Source of the DNA: an uncultured Chitinophagaceae bacterium | GTDB lineage: Bacteria; Bacteroidota; Bacteroidia; Chitinophagales; Chitinophagaceae | DNA length: 41,421 nt | Reading direction: 5' to 3' | NCBI GenBank assembly: GCA_903883945.1 | Contig: CAISCV010000072.1 | Span: forward strand, 1 to 41,421 | Shown here: positions 32,886 to 41,380 of the stretch, one piece after another | Numbering within the stretch: position 1 is the first letter of the stretch | How the letters are laid out: each line of letters opens with the position of its first letter | Notes under the pieces: model-generated | What the model saw: only the letters and a program-made list of their open reading frames with translations | Told to the model about the DNA's origin: nothing | The model's database searches: none | Program-made: the position numbers and the translations under genes

Positions 32886-34445
32886 TTGATTACAATGCCT
32901 AATAGGAGTACAGATAACTTATTTCAGCTGATAAAGTCGATGCAAAAGGGCGAGAAGCGCAACTTTAAGCTTTATGTGCAACGAAATGCCGCCGATGACA
33001 ACTTAAAGATTATCCATCTTTTTGATGCTTTGGACAAGATGCATGAGTACGATGAAATTCAACTCTTCAAGAAGATTCCTAGCCTTTCTAAGGCACAGCT
33101 CTCCAACACCAAAGCGCACTTATATAAACAAGTATTGAGCAGTCTTCGATTGTTAAAAGATGACGATAACATAGATATTCAACTCCACGAACAAATGGAT
33201 TTTGCCAAGATACTCTACAATAAAGGGCTGTATCACCAGAGCCTGAAAGTGTTAGATAAGATTAAAGAACTGGCAAAGTCTGCCAACCAGATAACGTTTC
33301 AACTGCAAGCTGTTATCTTCGAAAAGAAGATTGAGACCCTCCACATCACCCGTAGTATTGGCAATCGAGCTGATGAATTGAGTCTGGAAAGTGATACCAT
33401 CAACAACCATTTGCTTTTAGTAGGCAAACTTTCCAACCTTGCATTGCAGTTGTATGGCTGGTATATTGAACATGGGCATGCAAGGGATAGTAAAGATGTG
33501 CATGCCATCAAGTCTTTCTTCGAGACCAACCTACCCTCCTATCGGATAGATGAAATTGGGTTTTATGAAAAGCTGTATCTGTATCAATCTTATTGCTGGT
33601 ATGGGTTTATCCTGCAAGACCTGTTGATGTATTACCGATATACCCGTAAATGGGTAGAGCTTTTTGAGGAGTCGGAACAGATGCAACACATAGAACCCGG
33701 ACAATACATCCGTGGGTTGCACAACTTGTTGAGTGCGCATTTTAACCTGAGTAACTACGAGAAGTTTGAGCAGGATCTACAGAAGTTCGAGGCTTTTGCT
33801 GCTTCCCCTGCTGCGACTAATACACAAAATGCGGCCATACAAACCTTTGTGTACCTGCATATTGCCAAGATAAACAAGCACTTTCTGGAAGGAACTTTCA
33901 CAGAAGGGTTACAATTGGTTCCTTATATAGAGGAGCGCTTAGAGGAATACCACCTACACTTAGATAAGCATCGGGTATTGGTGTTTTATTATAAGATTGC
34001 CTGTTTATACTTTGGAAGTGGCGACAACGAAAAGGCAATTGATTACCTGAATAAAATCATTAACTGGAAGGTGAGCCTCCGTACCGATCTGCAGTGCTAT
34101 GCCCGTCTCTTGCACCTGATTGCACACTACGAACTGGGCAACTTCGAGTTGTTGGAATATCTGGTGAAGTCGGTATATCGTTTTATGGCCAAGATGAATA
34201 ACCTCAGTACGGTGGAAGAAGAGGTGTTTAAATTCATCCGGAAGTCGTTCTCTTTATCGCCTGCTAAATTGATTCCTGCCTTTAAGAGTTTAAAAGAGAA
34301 ATTAGAAAAGCTAGAATCTAATCCATTAGAGAGTCGTTCTTTTATGTATCTCGATATTATTGGTTGGCTAGAGAGTAAGATTATTAAAGTGCCTGTGCAG
34401 GAGATCAGAAGGCGTCGATTTCTGGAAGGAAGAAAGGGGAAGTAA
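32886..34445 (+). CDS. Conserved helical-repeat protein of unknown function (519 aa)
   Basis: A 519-residue cytosolic protein predicted to be almost all helical, with paired-helix stretches that resemble TPR (for example FAKILYNKGLYHQSLKVLDKI and YLNKIINWKV after IACLYFGSGDNEKAIDYL). It has no signal peptide or membrane segment. The start STDNLFQLIKSMQKGEKRNFK is conserved-looking; translation may begin at the ATG at 32895 (MPNRS), which would remove three residues. I do not recognise a named family, though similar long proteins occur in Chitinophagaceae. It diverges from leuA and converges with the response regulator gene 61 bp away. Confidence 0.75.
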   Translation: MITMPNRSTDNLFQLIKSMQKGEKRNFKLYVQRNAADDNLKIIHLFDALDKMHEYDEIQLFKKIPSLSKAQLSNTKAHLYKQVLSSLRLLKDDDNIDIQLHEQMDFAKILYNKGLYHQSLKVLDKIKELAKSANQITFQLQAVIFEKKIETLHITRSIGNRADELSLESDTINNHLLLVGKLSNLALQLYGWYIEHGHARDSKDVHAIKSFFETNLPSYRIDEIGFYEKLYLYQSYCWYGFILQDLLMYYRYTRKWVELFEESEQMQHIEPGQYIRGLHNLLSAHFNLSNYEKFEQDLQKFEAFAASPAATNTQNAAIQTFVYLHIAKINKHFLEGTFTEGLQLVPYIEERLEEYHLHLDKHRVLVFYYKIACLYFGSGDNEKAIDYLNKIINWKVSLRTDLQCYARLLHLIAHYELGNFELLEYLVKSVYRFMAKMNNLSTVEEEVFKFIRKSFSLSPAKLIPAFKSLKEKLEKLESNPLESRSFMYLDIIGWLESKIIKVPVQEIRRRRFLEGRKGK

Positions 34446-34506
34446 CAAGCAGTAATGCGTTGAGCGTTGTTTCTAACATGCCTAGTAGCTTGTATATCCA
34501 ATAACC

Positions 34507-35124
34507 TTATATCAAGTGATTGCTTACTGCCAGCCTTACCAATGCAGCCGTGTTTTTTACATTAAACTTAGTGAGCATATTCTTACGATGCGAATCGACG
34601 GTAGTAACTGAGAGGAATAATTGATTGGCTATTTCTGCATTGTTTAACCCATCGGCTATCAATTCCAGCACTTCTTTCTCTCTTTTGGTAAGCAGCGGTA
34701 ATTCGTTGGTTGGCGTACTGCTTTTTAATACCGTTGCCACCGAAAAACTAATGTATTCTTTCCCCTTTGCTACCTCATGGAGTGCAGTGAGTATCTCGGT
34801 TTTAGAGGCATCTTTCAATAAATAGCCCGAAGCCCCGTTCTCTATCATCTTTTTGATAACACTCGGCTGGTTACTGATACTTAAGGCAATAACCTGAACA
34901 CCAGGATATTTTTGCTTCACTTCTTTACACAAATCTAGTCCACTCATCTCGGGCAGGTTAATGTCCATCAGTATCACATCGGGTTGCTTGGTGGGCAACA
35001 TATCCAATAAAGCAGCAGGCGATTTGGTATAACCCATCCATTCAATATCCCGCTCCCCTTCCAATAACGACCGGATACCTTCTATTACCATCTGATGGTC
35101 TTCTATTATAAATACTTTAATCAT
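34507..35124 (-). CDS. NarL/FixJ-type response regulator
   Basis: A 205-aa two-component regulator. The receiver domain starts IKVFIIEDHQMVIEG with the phosphoacceptor D54 (ILMDINLPEMSG) and K at KDASKTE; the C-terminal LuxR-type HTH spans about 140-205 (LTKREKEVLELIADGLNN, TVDSHRKNMLTKF). It lies 62 bp downstream of the sensor kinase gene on the same strand and is very likely its partner. The gap holds a hairpin made of TAGTGGTTAG repeats. Target genes are unknown. Confidence 0.95.
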   Translation of the reverse strand: MIKVFIIEDHQMVIEGIRSLLEGERDIEWMGYTKSPAALLDMLPTKQPDVILMDINLPEMSGLDLCKEVKQKYPGVQVIALSISNQPSVIKKMIENGASGYLLKDASKTEILTALHEVAKGKEYISFSVATVLKSSTPTNELPLLTKREKEVLELIADGLNNAEIANQLFLSVTTVDSHRKNMLTKFNVKNTAALVRLAVSNHLI

Positions 35125-35137
35125 TTTATTAGTGGTT

Positions 35138-35188
35138 AGTGGTTAGTTATTAGTGGTTAGTGTGAGTTTTGACTAATAACTAACCACT
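35138..35188. repeat. 16-bp inverted repeat built from TAGTGGTTAG units
   Basis: AGTGGTTAGTTATTAG (35138-35153) is matched by its exact reverse complement at 35173-35188, which runs over the sensor-kinase stop codon. The unit AGTGGTTAG occurs three times in 30 bp on the left side. It could attenuate or stabilise the kinase-regulator transcript. Confidence 0.7.
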
Positions 35189-37169
35189 ATAATTGTATCT
35201 CTATGCTTACCGATGTTCCATTTCCTTCGCTTGCTTGTATATCCATGGTGCCATTTAGGTAAGCGACCCTGCTTTTCAAATTATTATATCCGATGCCGTC
35301 GCTATGTAGCAGTAGGCTGGTGTTAAATCCTTTTCCATCATCTTCTACCGTGATGCTAAGGGTATTTTCCTTTCTAATTAGTTGTACCAAGGCATTAGTG
35401 GCCTTTGCATGTTTAAGGATGTTATTAACCAATTCCTGCACCACCCGATAGATGATAGATGCTTTATTTTGAGGAATCGTATCATCCTTTATATCGAAGG
35501 ATTGATAAACTAGTTGCACCGCCCCACTCTGCCTAATGTTGGTACAGAAATCTTGCAACGCAGTATCCAAGCCAAATTTCAACAAGGACTCCGGCATCAT
35601 ATTGTGCGCTACTCGTCTTAATTCACTGATAGATTTATCGAGCATTCCCATACTTCTCTCAAATGCTAAGGCATCTTCTTGTGTGATAATTAAATTGTTT
35701 TTCATGTTACTAAATGAATATTTTGTGCTAGATAATATGCCTCCCAAACCATCGTGCAGGTCTTTGGCAAGCCTTTGCCGCTCTTGTTCCTGACCTTGCA
35801 AAACAGATTCGGTGGCCAATAATTGTTGTTCTTGTTCCAACTCTCTAATGCGTTGCGCCTTTAAGGTATCTTGTGCCAATAGGAGTGTGTTTTTCTGTTT
35901 TGCATTACGATAATAAAGAAAACCAAGTAATGAAAGTAGTACTATCGAGGCTATCAAAACCGATATGGTCGTATAGTGTTGCCTAAGTGTAAGGGCGGTA
36001 ATCGCTTTTTCGTGGGTGAGGTCATTAATCTCTGCTTGTTTTTTATTCAGCGAATATTCTGCTTCTAGTTGTTGGTTATACTTTAATATCCTATTACTTA
36101 CCCCTGCTTCTTTGATAGAATCTGCCAACTGCCTTTCGCTTTCAAACACACTAACATCTCCTGTTGCCAAGGCAATGTCGCTAAGGAGGGCATGCACTTC
36201 TTCTAAATTGGAATGTATCTTGTTTTCGGTAAGGATTGCTAACGATTCTGTAGCATATTGCTTTGCCTTTGCATATGCCTTCTTCTTAAAGTTATAAGAC
36301 CCTAACTGGTATCTAGCCACTGCTAATCCCTCCTTATCATCTACTGCTTTAGACAAGCTTTCTATTTCAGTCACATTCTTTTCTACCATTGATAGCTTAT
36401 TAGTAGCCAACAATACCTCATTGATGCAGGCTAATGCCCCCGACTGATAGGTGTTATCATTAATTCTTACCCCAATCGCATACTGTTGATGAGATAATAG
36501 CAGGGCAGAATCGTACTTTTTCATTTTAATCAATACGGCACTAAGGTTTTGCAATCCTACTGCCTCGCCAAAATCGCTATGCCCTTCCCTGCTGTTAGAA
36601 ATGGCTTTCAACGCATATTGATACGCCTTTTCCCTATCTTCGATAGATACATATACACCTAGGATATTGCCATAAACAATACCTAATTTATACTTATTCT
36701 TTTCGCTTTCAAATACCACCACTGCCTTTTGGTAATATTCCAGCGCTTTTTCTACGTTTCCATTATCTAAATAACTTTCTGCTACGTTGTTGTACGCCCC
36801 ACCGAGCATATTGGGGTTATTAGCCTTTTCGGCAATGGCAACGGCTTGAAGCGTAAGTTTCAAGGCTTCATCAAATTTTGCTTCACGCATCATTATCTCT
36901 GTAATACAGGCAAGATACCGCAACTTACCCCTGGTATAGTTCAGCTTATTGCTCAGTATATTTCCTTTTTGATAATAATACATAGCCGAGTCGGGGCGGT
37001 TGGCTTGATACATACCGCCTATATTTATGATGGTTTCTACCATGTCACTGTCTTCCTTCAGGTGTTCGAGTCTATTAAACAAACTATCGCGATACAGCTT
37101 CCAATTTGGCTGACTATAGCCATTAGTGCAGCAGATAATCATTAAAAAGAAGATGACTTGTTTCCTCAT
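35187..37169 (-). CDS. TPR-containing sensor histidine kinase (HisKA_3 type)
   Basis: This 660-aa kinase has an N-terminal hydrophobic segment (VIFFLMIICCTNGYS) that looks like a signal peptide, so the TPR region (about 30-380, e.g. NVEKALEYYQKAVVVFESE) is probably periplasmic. A transmembrane helix near 400-422 (ISVLIASIVLLSLLGFLYY) is followed by a coiled coil, the HisKA_3 dimerisation box with the phospho-His (RQRLAKDLHDGLGG, about 460-471) and a HATPase domain with QELVNNILKHAKA and VEDDGKGFN. This architecture is common in Bacteroidota and pairs with NarL-type regulators, as here. The ligand is unknown. Confidence 0.93.
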   Translation of the reverse strand: MRKQVIFFLMIICCTNGYSQPNWKLYRDSLFNRLEHLKEDSDMVETIINIGGMYQANRPDSAMYYYQKGNILSNKLNYTRGKLRYLACITEIMMREAKFDEALKLTLQAVAIAEKANNPNMLGGAYNNVAESYLDNGNVEKALEYYQKAVVVFESEKNKYKLGIVYGNILGVYVSIEDREKAYQYALKAISNSREGHSDFGEAVGLQNLSAVLIKMKKYDSALLLSHQQYAIGVRINDNTYQSGALACINEVLLATNKLSMVEKNVTEIESLSKAVDDKEGLAVARYQLGSYNFKKKAYAKAKQYATESLAILTENKIHSNLEEVHALLSDIALATGDVSVFESERQLADSIKEAGVSNRILKYNQQLEAEYSLNKKQAEINDLTHEKAITALTLRQHYTTISVLIASIVLLSLLGFLYYRNAKQKNTLLLAQDTLKAQRIRELEQEQQLLATESVLQGQEQERQRLAKDLHDGLGGILSSTKYSFSNMKNNLIITQEDALAFERSMGMLDKSISELRRVAHNMMPESLLKFGLDTALQDFCTNIRQSGAVQLVYQSFDIKDDTIPQNKASIIYRVVQELVNNILKHAKATNALVQLIRKENTLSITVEDDGKGFNTSLLLHSDGIGYNNLKSRVAYLNGTMDIQASEGNGTSVSIEIQL

Positions 37170-37250
37170 TCACGCAATATTTATGCTTTAAAAATAAAGG
37201 TTATTATCATTCATAACCGTTATCGTGTAAAAATGCAGCATCGAACGGTT

Positions 37251-37353
37251 TGCTTTTCTCCCCTTTTTAGGGGAATTATCTCTAATTGAAGCCAACAAGT
37301 AAGATAAATTATGCTTTATCTGTAAAAAAATCCCCTTTTTAGGGGAGAAAGCA
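37251..37353. repeat. Inverted pair of about 26-bp units with CCCC...GGGG cores upstream of the secreted protein gene
   Basis: The left unit (37251-37277) contains TGCTTTTCTCCCC and the right unit (37328-37353) contains GGGGAGAAAGCA. Each unit also holds CCCCTTTTTAGGGG. The pair is inverted across a 50-bp centre except for the five central T residues. It may be a tiny mobile unit related to the ilv-region CCCCTAAAGGGG repeats. A possible -7 box TACTTTTG follows at 37370-37377. Confidence 0.5.
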
Positions 37354-37442
37354 CTGCACCGGGTACAGATACTTTTGCTTTATCAAAAACGAGATGCAAA
37401 AAATGGCACCTCCATTTATTAAACAATTAAATACAATCAGCA

Positions 37443-39467
37443 ATGAAAAAAAAGTTACTTGTTCTCCTGCTAGCAGTTACTAGCTTAAGTGCCATGGCTC
37501 AAAATTATCATGGGCATTATTTAACTAAAATAACCGCAACCGGTTATGGCCCTACACAGTTTAAATGTGTGGCTTACGATAAACGGGGCAACCTCTACGC
37601 AGCAGGTAGTTTTAGAGACACGGCCCTTTTTAACAATGGTGCTAAAATAGTGTCTACCGAAGGATCTGAAGACATCATTATTGCTAAGTTTGATCGGAAA
37701 GGAAAGACTATCTGGGCTAAAAAAGCAGGGGGCAGGTTTGATATAGAGACTGCACATGACATTGCGGTAGATAGTAACAACAACGTATACATAGTGGGTT
37801 TTGCCCAAGGCAAGGCTAAGTTTGATAATTTTATTATCAATCAGGACACCGCTGCAGGCCAGCATGGCTTTTTGGCTAAGCTAGATAGTGCCGGAAACTT
37901 TAAATGGGTGAAAGGCGGAAGAGCATTTGAATACAATACCTACAACCCCAAGCAGTCATCGCTATACATAGATAAAAACAATAACTTGTTTGTCGGCGGC
38001 TCCATCACCAACCAAGTAACTAGCCTCCCCGATTTTGACAGCATTCCTTTTACCAATATCGGTTGTTGTAACAGCAACGTTTTTCTTTGGAAAATGGATG
38101 CCAATGGAAAACTCCTTGCTCGTTTCGAACCAGCACTTGGCTTCGACTTTATTACAGGCATCACCGGAGACTCGAAGGGTAATATTATCGTAGCAGGTGC
38201 TTACAGTAGCGATACGACGGCTGTTGGTGCCCTGCAAATTGTTTCTAGTAGCCCCATACTAAATGCTAAGGGAATTTATGGCAGTGCCTACAACTCTGGC
38301 TATACTTTAAAACTAGACAATAACCTTAAGACCCTATGGATAAAACCAAACTGGGGTACTTCGAACTCTGTATTTACCGGTGTGGCTACAGATTCGTTGG
38401 ATAATATATATGTGGGAGGCACTTATACTGATACCGTACAATTGGGTACAACCAAGCTCATTACAGGAGAGCATTCAAACAATATCTATTATGCAAAATA
38501 TAATGCAGCAGGCACTTTGCAATGGGCTAAAAGCTATGGTGCTTTTACGGAATCTGGGTATGAAACCTATCAACTTGCCTGCGACAAAACGAATGATAAG
38601 CTTTGGGCAACCTTTCACAACTTCACCTATCCCCTTGTGTTTAGCGGCATAACCATCAACAGCGGCCTAGCCATTTGCGAGATGAATAAGACCAATGGGG
38701 CTATCACTAATATTATCCAAAACACCACCGACCCCGATGTAAGGGCCATTGGTTTGGCCGTTTGGAAAAAGAATGTGGCCGTAGTGGGCAGCTATAGAAC
38801 AGGGTTTCCGGGGGCCGATTCCACGCTTACCATCCTTGGCAAACATGTACCCATCTATTACAATGAACCCGAAGATGGCTTTGTGCTGGAGTTTACCGAT
38901 ACTACCACCTTCCCTTTACCCGTAGGTATTGTAGCCGTAAAGGCGTATGCAAAACAAGGAGGAATACAGGTAGAATGGACTGCAGAAAACGAAACCAACA
39001 TTGCCTATTACGAAGTAGAAAAAAGCTCGAATGGTGTTGCCTACACCACCATTGCCACCCAGAAAGCGAATAATAACAATAAGGCTTTCACCTATAACAA
39101 CATCGACAATACCGTTGTGGGAAGCGCCAATTTGTACTACCGGATAAAAATAGTAAGCAAAGATGGCACCGTAAAATATACCCCGTCTGTTGCTATCAGC
39201 ACCAACAGTGTGGGTACTATACGGGTTTATCCCAACCCGGTTACCAACCATTCTTTTAGCTTATTACTGAATAATGTAGAAAAAGGAAGTTACCAGTTGA
39301 AGCTAGCAAATAGCCTCGGAACAACGGTACACACCCAAACAATCAACCACCAAGGCGGGTCGGCCAATGAGCGTATTGTGTTGCAAAACCTAGCCAAAGG
39401 CACCTATTACCTTCAAATAAACGGTGCCAAAGGAAGTGTGTATACGCAACCATTGCTCGTGCAATAA
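37443..39467 (+). CDS. Secreted beta-propeller-like protein with type IX sorting tail
   Basis: The 674-aa protein has a signal peptide of about 19 residues (KKLLVLLLAVTSLSAMA). Repeated strands of the SBBP/NHL type follow, with cores such as DKRGNLYAAGSF, DSNNNVYIVGFA, DKNNNLFVGGS and DSLDNIYVGGTY, pointing to a beta-propeller at about 25-480. A fibronectin-like region (VEWTAENETNIAYYEVEKSS) precedes the C-terminal type A sorting domain (IRVYPNPVTNHSFSLLL ... LAKGTYYLQIN). Type IX proteins are exported through the outer membrane and often anchored at the surface. Ligand or enzymatic role is unknown. It is transcribed alone and followed by a strong terminator. Confidence 0.93.
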   Translation: MKKKLLVLLLAVTSLSAMAQNYHGHYLTKITATGYGPTQFKCVAYDKRGNLYAAGSFRDTALFNNGAKIVSTEGSEDIIIAKFDRKGKTIWAKKAGGRFDIETAHDIAVDSNNNVYIVGFAQGKAKFDNFIINQDTAAGQHGFLAKLDSAGNFKWVKGGRAFEYNTYNPKQSSLYIDKNNNLFVGGSITNQVTSLPDFDSIPFTNIGCCNSNVFLWKMDANGKLLARFEPALGFDFITGITGDSKGNIIVAGAYSSDTTAVGALQIVSSSPILNAKGIYGSAYNSGYTLKLDNNLKTLWIKPNWGTSNSVFTGVATDSLDNIYVGGTYTDTVQLGTTKLITGEHSNNIYYAKYNAAGTLQWAKSYGAFTESGYETYQLACDKTNDKLWATFHNFTYPLVFSGITINSGLAICEMNKTNGAITNIIQNTTDPDVRAIGLAVWKKNVAVVGSYRTGFPGADSTLTILGKHVPIYYNEPEDGFVLEFTDTTTFPLPVGIVAVKAYAKQGGIQVEWTAENETNIAYYEVEKSSNGVAYTTIATQKANNNNKAFTYNNIDNTVVGSANLYYRIKIVSKDGTVKYTPSVAISTNSVGTIRVYPNPVTNHSFSLLLNNVEKGSYQLKLANSLGTTVHTQTINHQGGSANERIVLQNLAKGTYYLQINGAKGSVYTQPLLVQ

Positions 39468-39513
39468 TATAGGTACAATACCACTAGTATTCACCCCGAT
39501 ACTAGTTTCTCCC

Positions 39514-39550
39514 AAAGCCCCTTTGATGCAAACATCAAAGGGGCTTTTGT
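39514..39550 (+). terminator. Strong intrinsic terminator of the secreted protein gene
   Basis: A 15-bp stem (left arm AAAGCCCCTTTGATG) with loop CAAA is followed by TTGTTG. It lies 46 bp after the stop codon. The stem symmetry could serve both strands, but only the plus strand has a gene ending here. Confidence 0.85.
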
Positions 39551-39656
39551 TGTAGAATACCAACACCCTACCCCCTGCCCTATCGCCTTACAACCATGCA
39601 TTTGAATAGATAGAAAGACTTCGAACAGCCCCTTCACCCACTTGAATGGGGAACGT

Positions 39657-39815
39657 GGTGTTAGCACCACAAACTAAGGTGCCAACACCCCAACGCATGG
39701 TGCTAACACCCTACAACAAGGTGCTAACACCTTAAGCTATGGTTTTAACACCCTAAACGATGGTGCTACCACCCTAAACCATGGTGCCAACACCCTACTT
39801 TGTGGTGCTAACACC
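39657..39815. repeat. 21-bp-period array B, eight units with core GGTGCTAACACC
   Basis: A 12-bp near-palindrome, consensus GGTGCTAACACC, starts at 39657, 39678, 39699, 39720, 39741, 39762, 39783 and 39804, exactly 21 bp apart. The first unit is in the inverse orientation (GGTGTTAGCACC). The 9-bp spacers vary, several as CTAAACnAT. The array occupies the middle of a 480-bp gene-free stretch (39468-39947). It can be read as heptapeptides (GANTLxx) on the plus strand, but no start codon precedes that frame, so coding is unlikely. Confidence 0.85.
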
Positions 39816-39947
39816 ATAGACCAAACTCGGGCATCCGCAAGCTGGAGAAATTAAAAAGAACACTTGGCTGAATTGTGTATAGCTTGCATACTTATTTTAC
39901 TGCGCATCTTATAACCACTACCCGTTTTTAGTTTATTATTAAACAGA

Positions 39948-40616
39948 TTGATTATGCCCAACAGACTACCGTTCCCGAATGAAGAAGGAGAATTACATAC
40001 GTATTTTGAGGTGTGTATGGAGTATTTAATAGATAATCAGGTACGATTGGGTGTTTCTGATGAAGATATGTTGGCACTATTAGACGAACACGCTATCTGG
40101 AAAAAAGTATTTCCTGCTGCAGCAAATGCGGCTACGTCTACCAAGTCTTTGGTGACCAATAAAAACGATTCTTTAAAGAAAATGCTGGCGATTATGCGGC
40201 GCATTTATGCAGATATTCCTAAAAGCAAGCTGCTGATTACCGACTATGACACCTTTGGTATGACGCAACGTACTAGTAATCAGTCGAAGAACCCTAGGCC
40301 CAAAACTGCGCCCCACATCCACATCGAATCGGGAAATCGGCTGGTACACCTGATTACTTTTATTGATGCGGAAGGAGAAGGTACGACTGCAAAACCAGAG
40401 GGCATAAAAAGTGGGCAGCTATGGATGCGGATTGGAAATGAACCAACAGATGCTGCCGACCTCACTTTTGTGGGCAACTGCACAAAATGGCCTTATCACG
40501 TAGAATTTAAAGGAGCCGATGCTGGTAAGATGGCCTATTACTGGGCAAGATGGGAAAACACAACGGCACAAGTGGGTGAATGGGGCCCTGTTGCATCGGC
40601 AACAATTGGAGGGTGA
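39948..40616 (+). CDS. Conserved hypothetical protein (222 aa)
   Basis: A 222-residue protein without signal peptide or membrane segment. The N-terminal 100 residues are helical (YFEVCMEYLIDNQVRLGVS). The C-terminal half is beta-rich and resembles a fibronectin-type fold (IHIESGNRLVHLITF, GQLWMRIGNEP, AYYWARWENTTAQVGEWGP). I do not recognise a named family; proteins of similar layout occur in Bacteroidota genomes. It stands alone between array B and a hairpin-rich stretch. Translation starts at ATG 39954 or at the 39948 codon; the reading MPNRLPFPNEEGE from 39954 is the likelier N-terminus. Confidence 0.65.
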   Translation: MIMPNRLPFPNEEGELHTYFEVCMEYLIDNQVRLGVSDEDMLALLDEHAIWKKVFPAAANAATSTKSLVTNKNDSLKKMLAIMRRIYADIPKSKLLITDYDTFGMTQRTSNQSKNPRPKTAPHIHIESGNRLVHLITFIDAEGEGTTAKPEGIKSGQLWMRIGNEPTDAADLTFVGNCTKWPYHVEFKGADAGKMAYYWARWENTTAQVGEWGPVASATIGG

Positions 40617-40710
40617 TGACGGGTAGAACGCGATGGATATTACTGTTATATAATTCCTACAATAACCTCTTTTAAAAGACCTATCCGATTAGGCGAATCA
40701 AGAGTTGAAA

Positions 40711-40886
40711 GTCCCTTTGGGGACTAAATATTGGTAGCCATTTCAAAAAGCAGCCTACAAAAGTGCTGTAGGTACGACATCTTTGTTTTCTATTGCATTA
40801 AAAAATCACGAATAGTCTATTTATCAATTGATAGGTCGTCCCTAAAGGGACTTCATGATGATTTTTCATCGATATCTCTACCAATA
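40711..40886. repeat. Hairpin-rich intergenic unit, possibly a dispersed repeat
   Basis: Two hairpins of similar sequence, GTCCCTTTGGGGAC (40711-40724) and GTCCCTAAAGGGAC (40838-40851), lie near the ends of a unit framed by TATTGGTAG (40729-40737) and its reverse complement (40878-40886). No gene is supported here; the 75-codon frame across it looks accidental. With the flanks, 40617-41010 holds no other feature except a CGCTGTTT/AAACAGCG stem at 40964-40995. Confidence 0.45.
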
Positions 40887-41010
40887 TACCGTACCAAAAG
40901 GCACTTATCTGATGAAAATACAACGCTTGATTCGCATATATTAAGGGTGAGTGGATAGCTGAGCGCTGTTTGTATAATTAGTTGAAGAAACAGCGAAAGA
41001 AAAAGAAAGA

Positions 41011-41274
41011 ATGGCAATCATTTATGACTATTTACGTAGCATGAATAACGATACTACTTCCTATTTTAAGTATACAACCCTAGCAAACAGGAACAATAGG
41101 GAGGGCAGGTCCAACCCTCAAGTCTTTTGCAGGCATTTATTAAACAGCCCATTCGGTAGTAATTATGGCCTTACGAAGGTGCGATTGGTAGACAAAAAAC
41201 CTTTATTGGGAATAAATCATCCCCTTTTGGGCGTTACTCAATTGCAGTTATTTAGGTCTATTTACGGTGCTTAA
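41011..41274 (+). CDS. Possible small protein (87 aa), weakly supported
   Basis: An 87-codon frame starts MAIIYDYLRSMNNDTTSYF and ends LFRSIYGA. It has an A/G-rich region just upstream (AAGAAAGAATGG) that could bind ribosomes, and it fits the gap before the rpsO-like gene. No family, motif, signal peptide or membrane segment is recognised, and its composition does not rule out chance. Confidence 0.3.
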   Translation: MAIIYDYLRSMNNDTTSYFKYTTLANRNNREGRSNPQVFCRHLLNSPFGSNYGLTKVRLVDKKPLLGINHPLLGVTQLQLFRSIYGA

Positions 41275-41317
41275 AAAAATTACTAACGAAAAAATTTCAC
41301 CATTCATTTATTTCTCC

Positions 41318-41325
41318 TACATTTG
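41318..41325 (+). promoter_or_regulatory. -7 element TACATTTG for the rpsO-like gene
   Basis: TACATTTG matches TAnnTTTG, with TTC at 19-bp spacing upstream (41296-41298), one base from the -33 TTG. It lies 55 bp before the ATG at 41381. The leader contains an AAAAGGAGG stretch at 41342-41350. Confidence 0.6.
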
Positions 41326-41380
41326 CAGCCATTAAAAAATTAAAAGGAGGCAATACCGTTTGCTTCAAAAGACAAATACA

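Noticed and set aside
39657-39815. CRISPR array
   Set aside because: The repeated core is 12 bp with 9-bp spacers, far below CRISPR dimensions, and no cas gene is present. The same applies to array A.
39678-39830. Coding heptapeptide repeat (GANTLxx) read from array B
   Set aside because: The 21-bp step keeps frame automatically. There is a TAA just before the second unit and no start codon or ribosome site in the open part.
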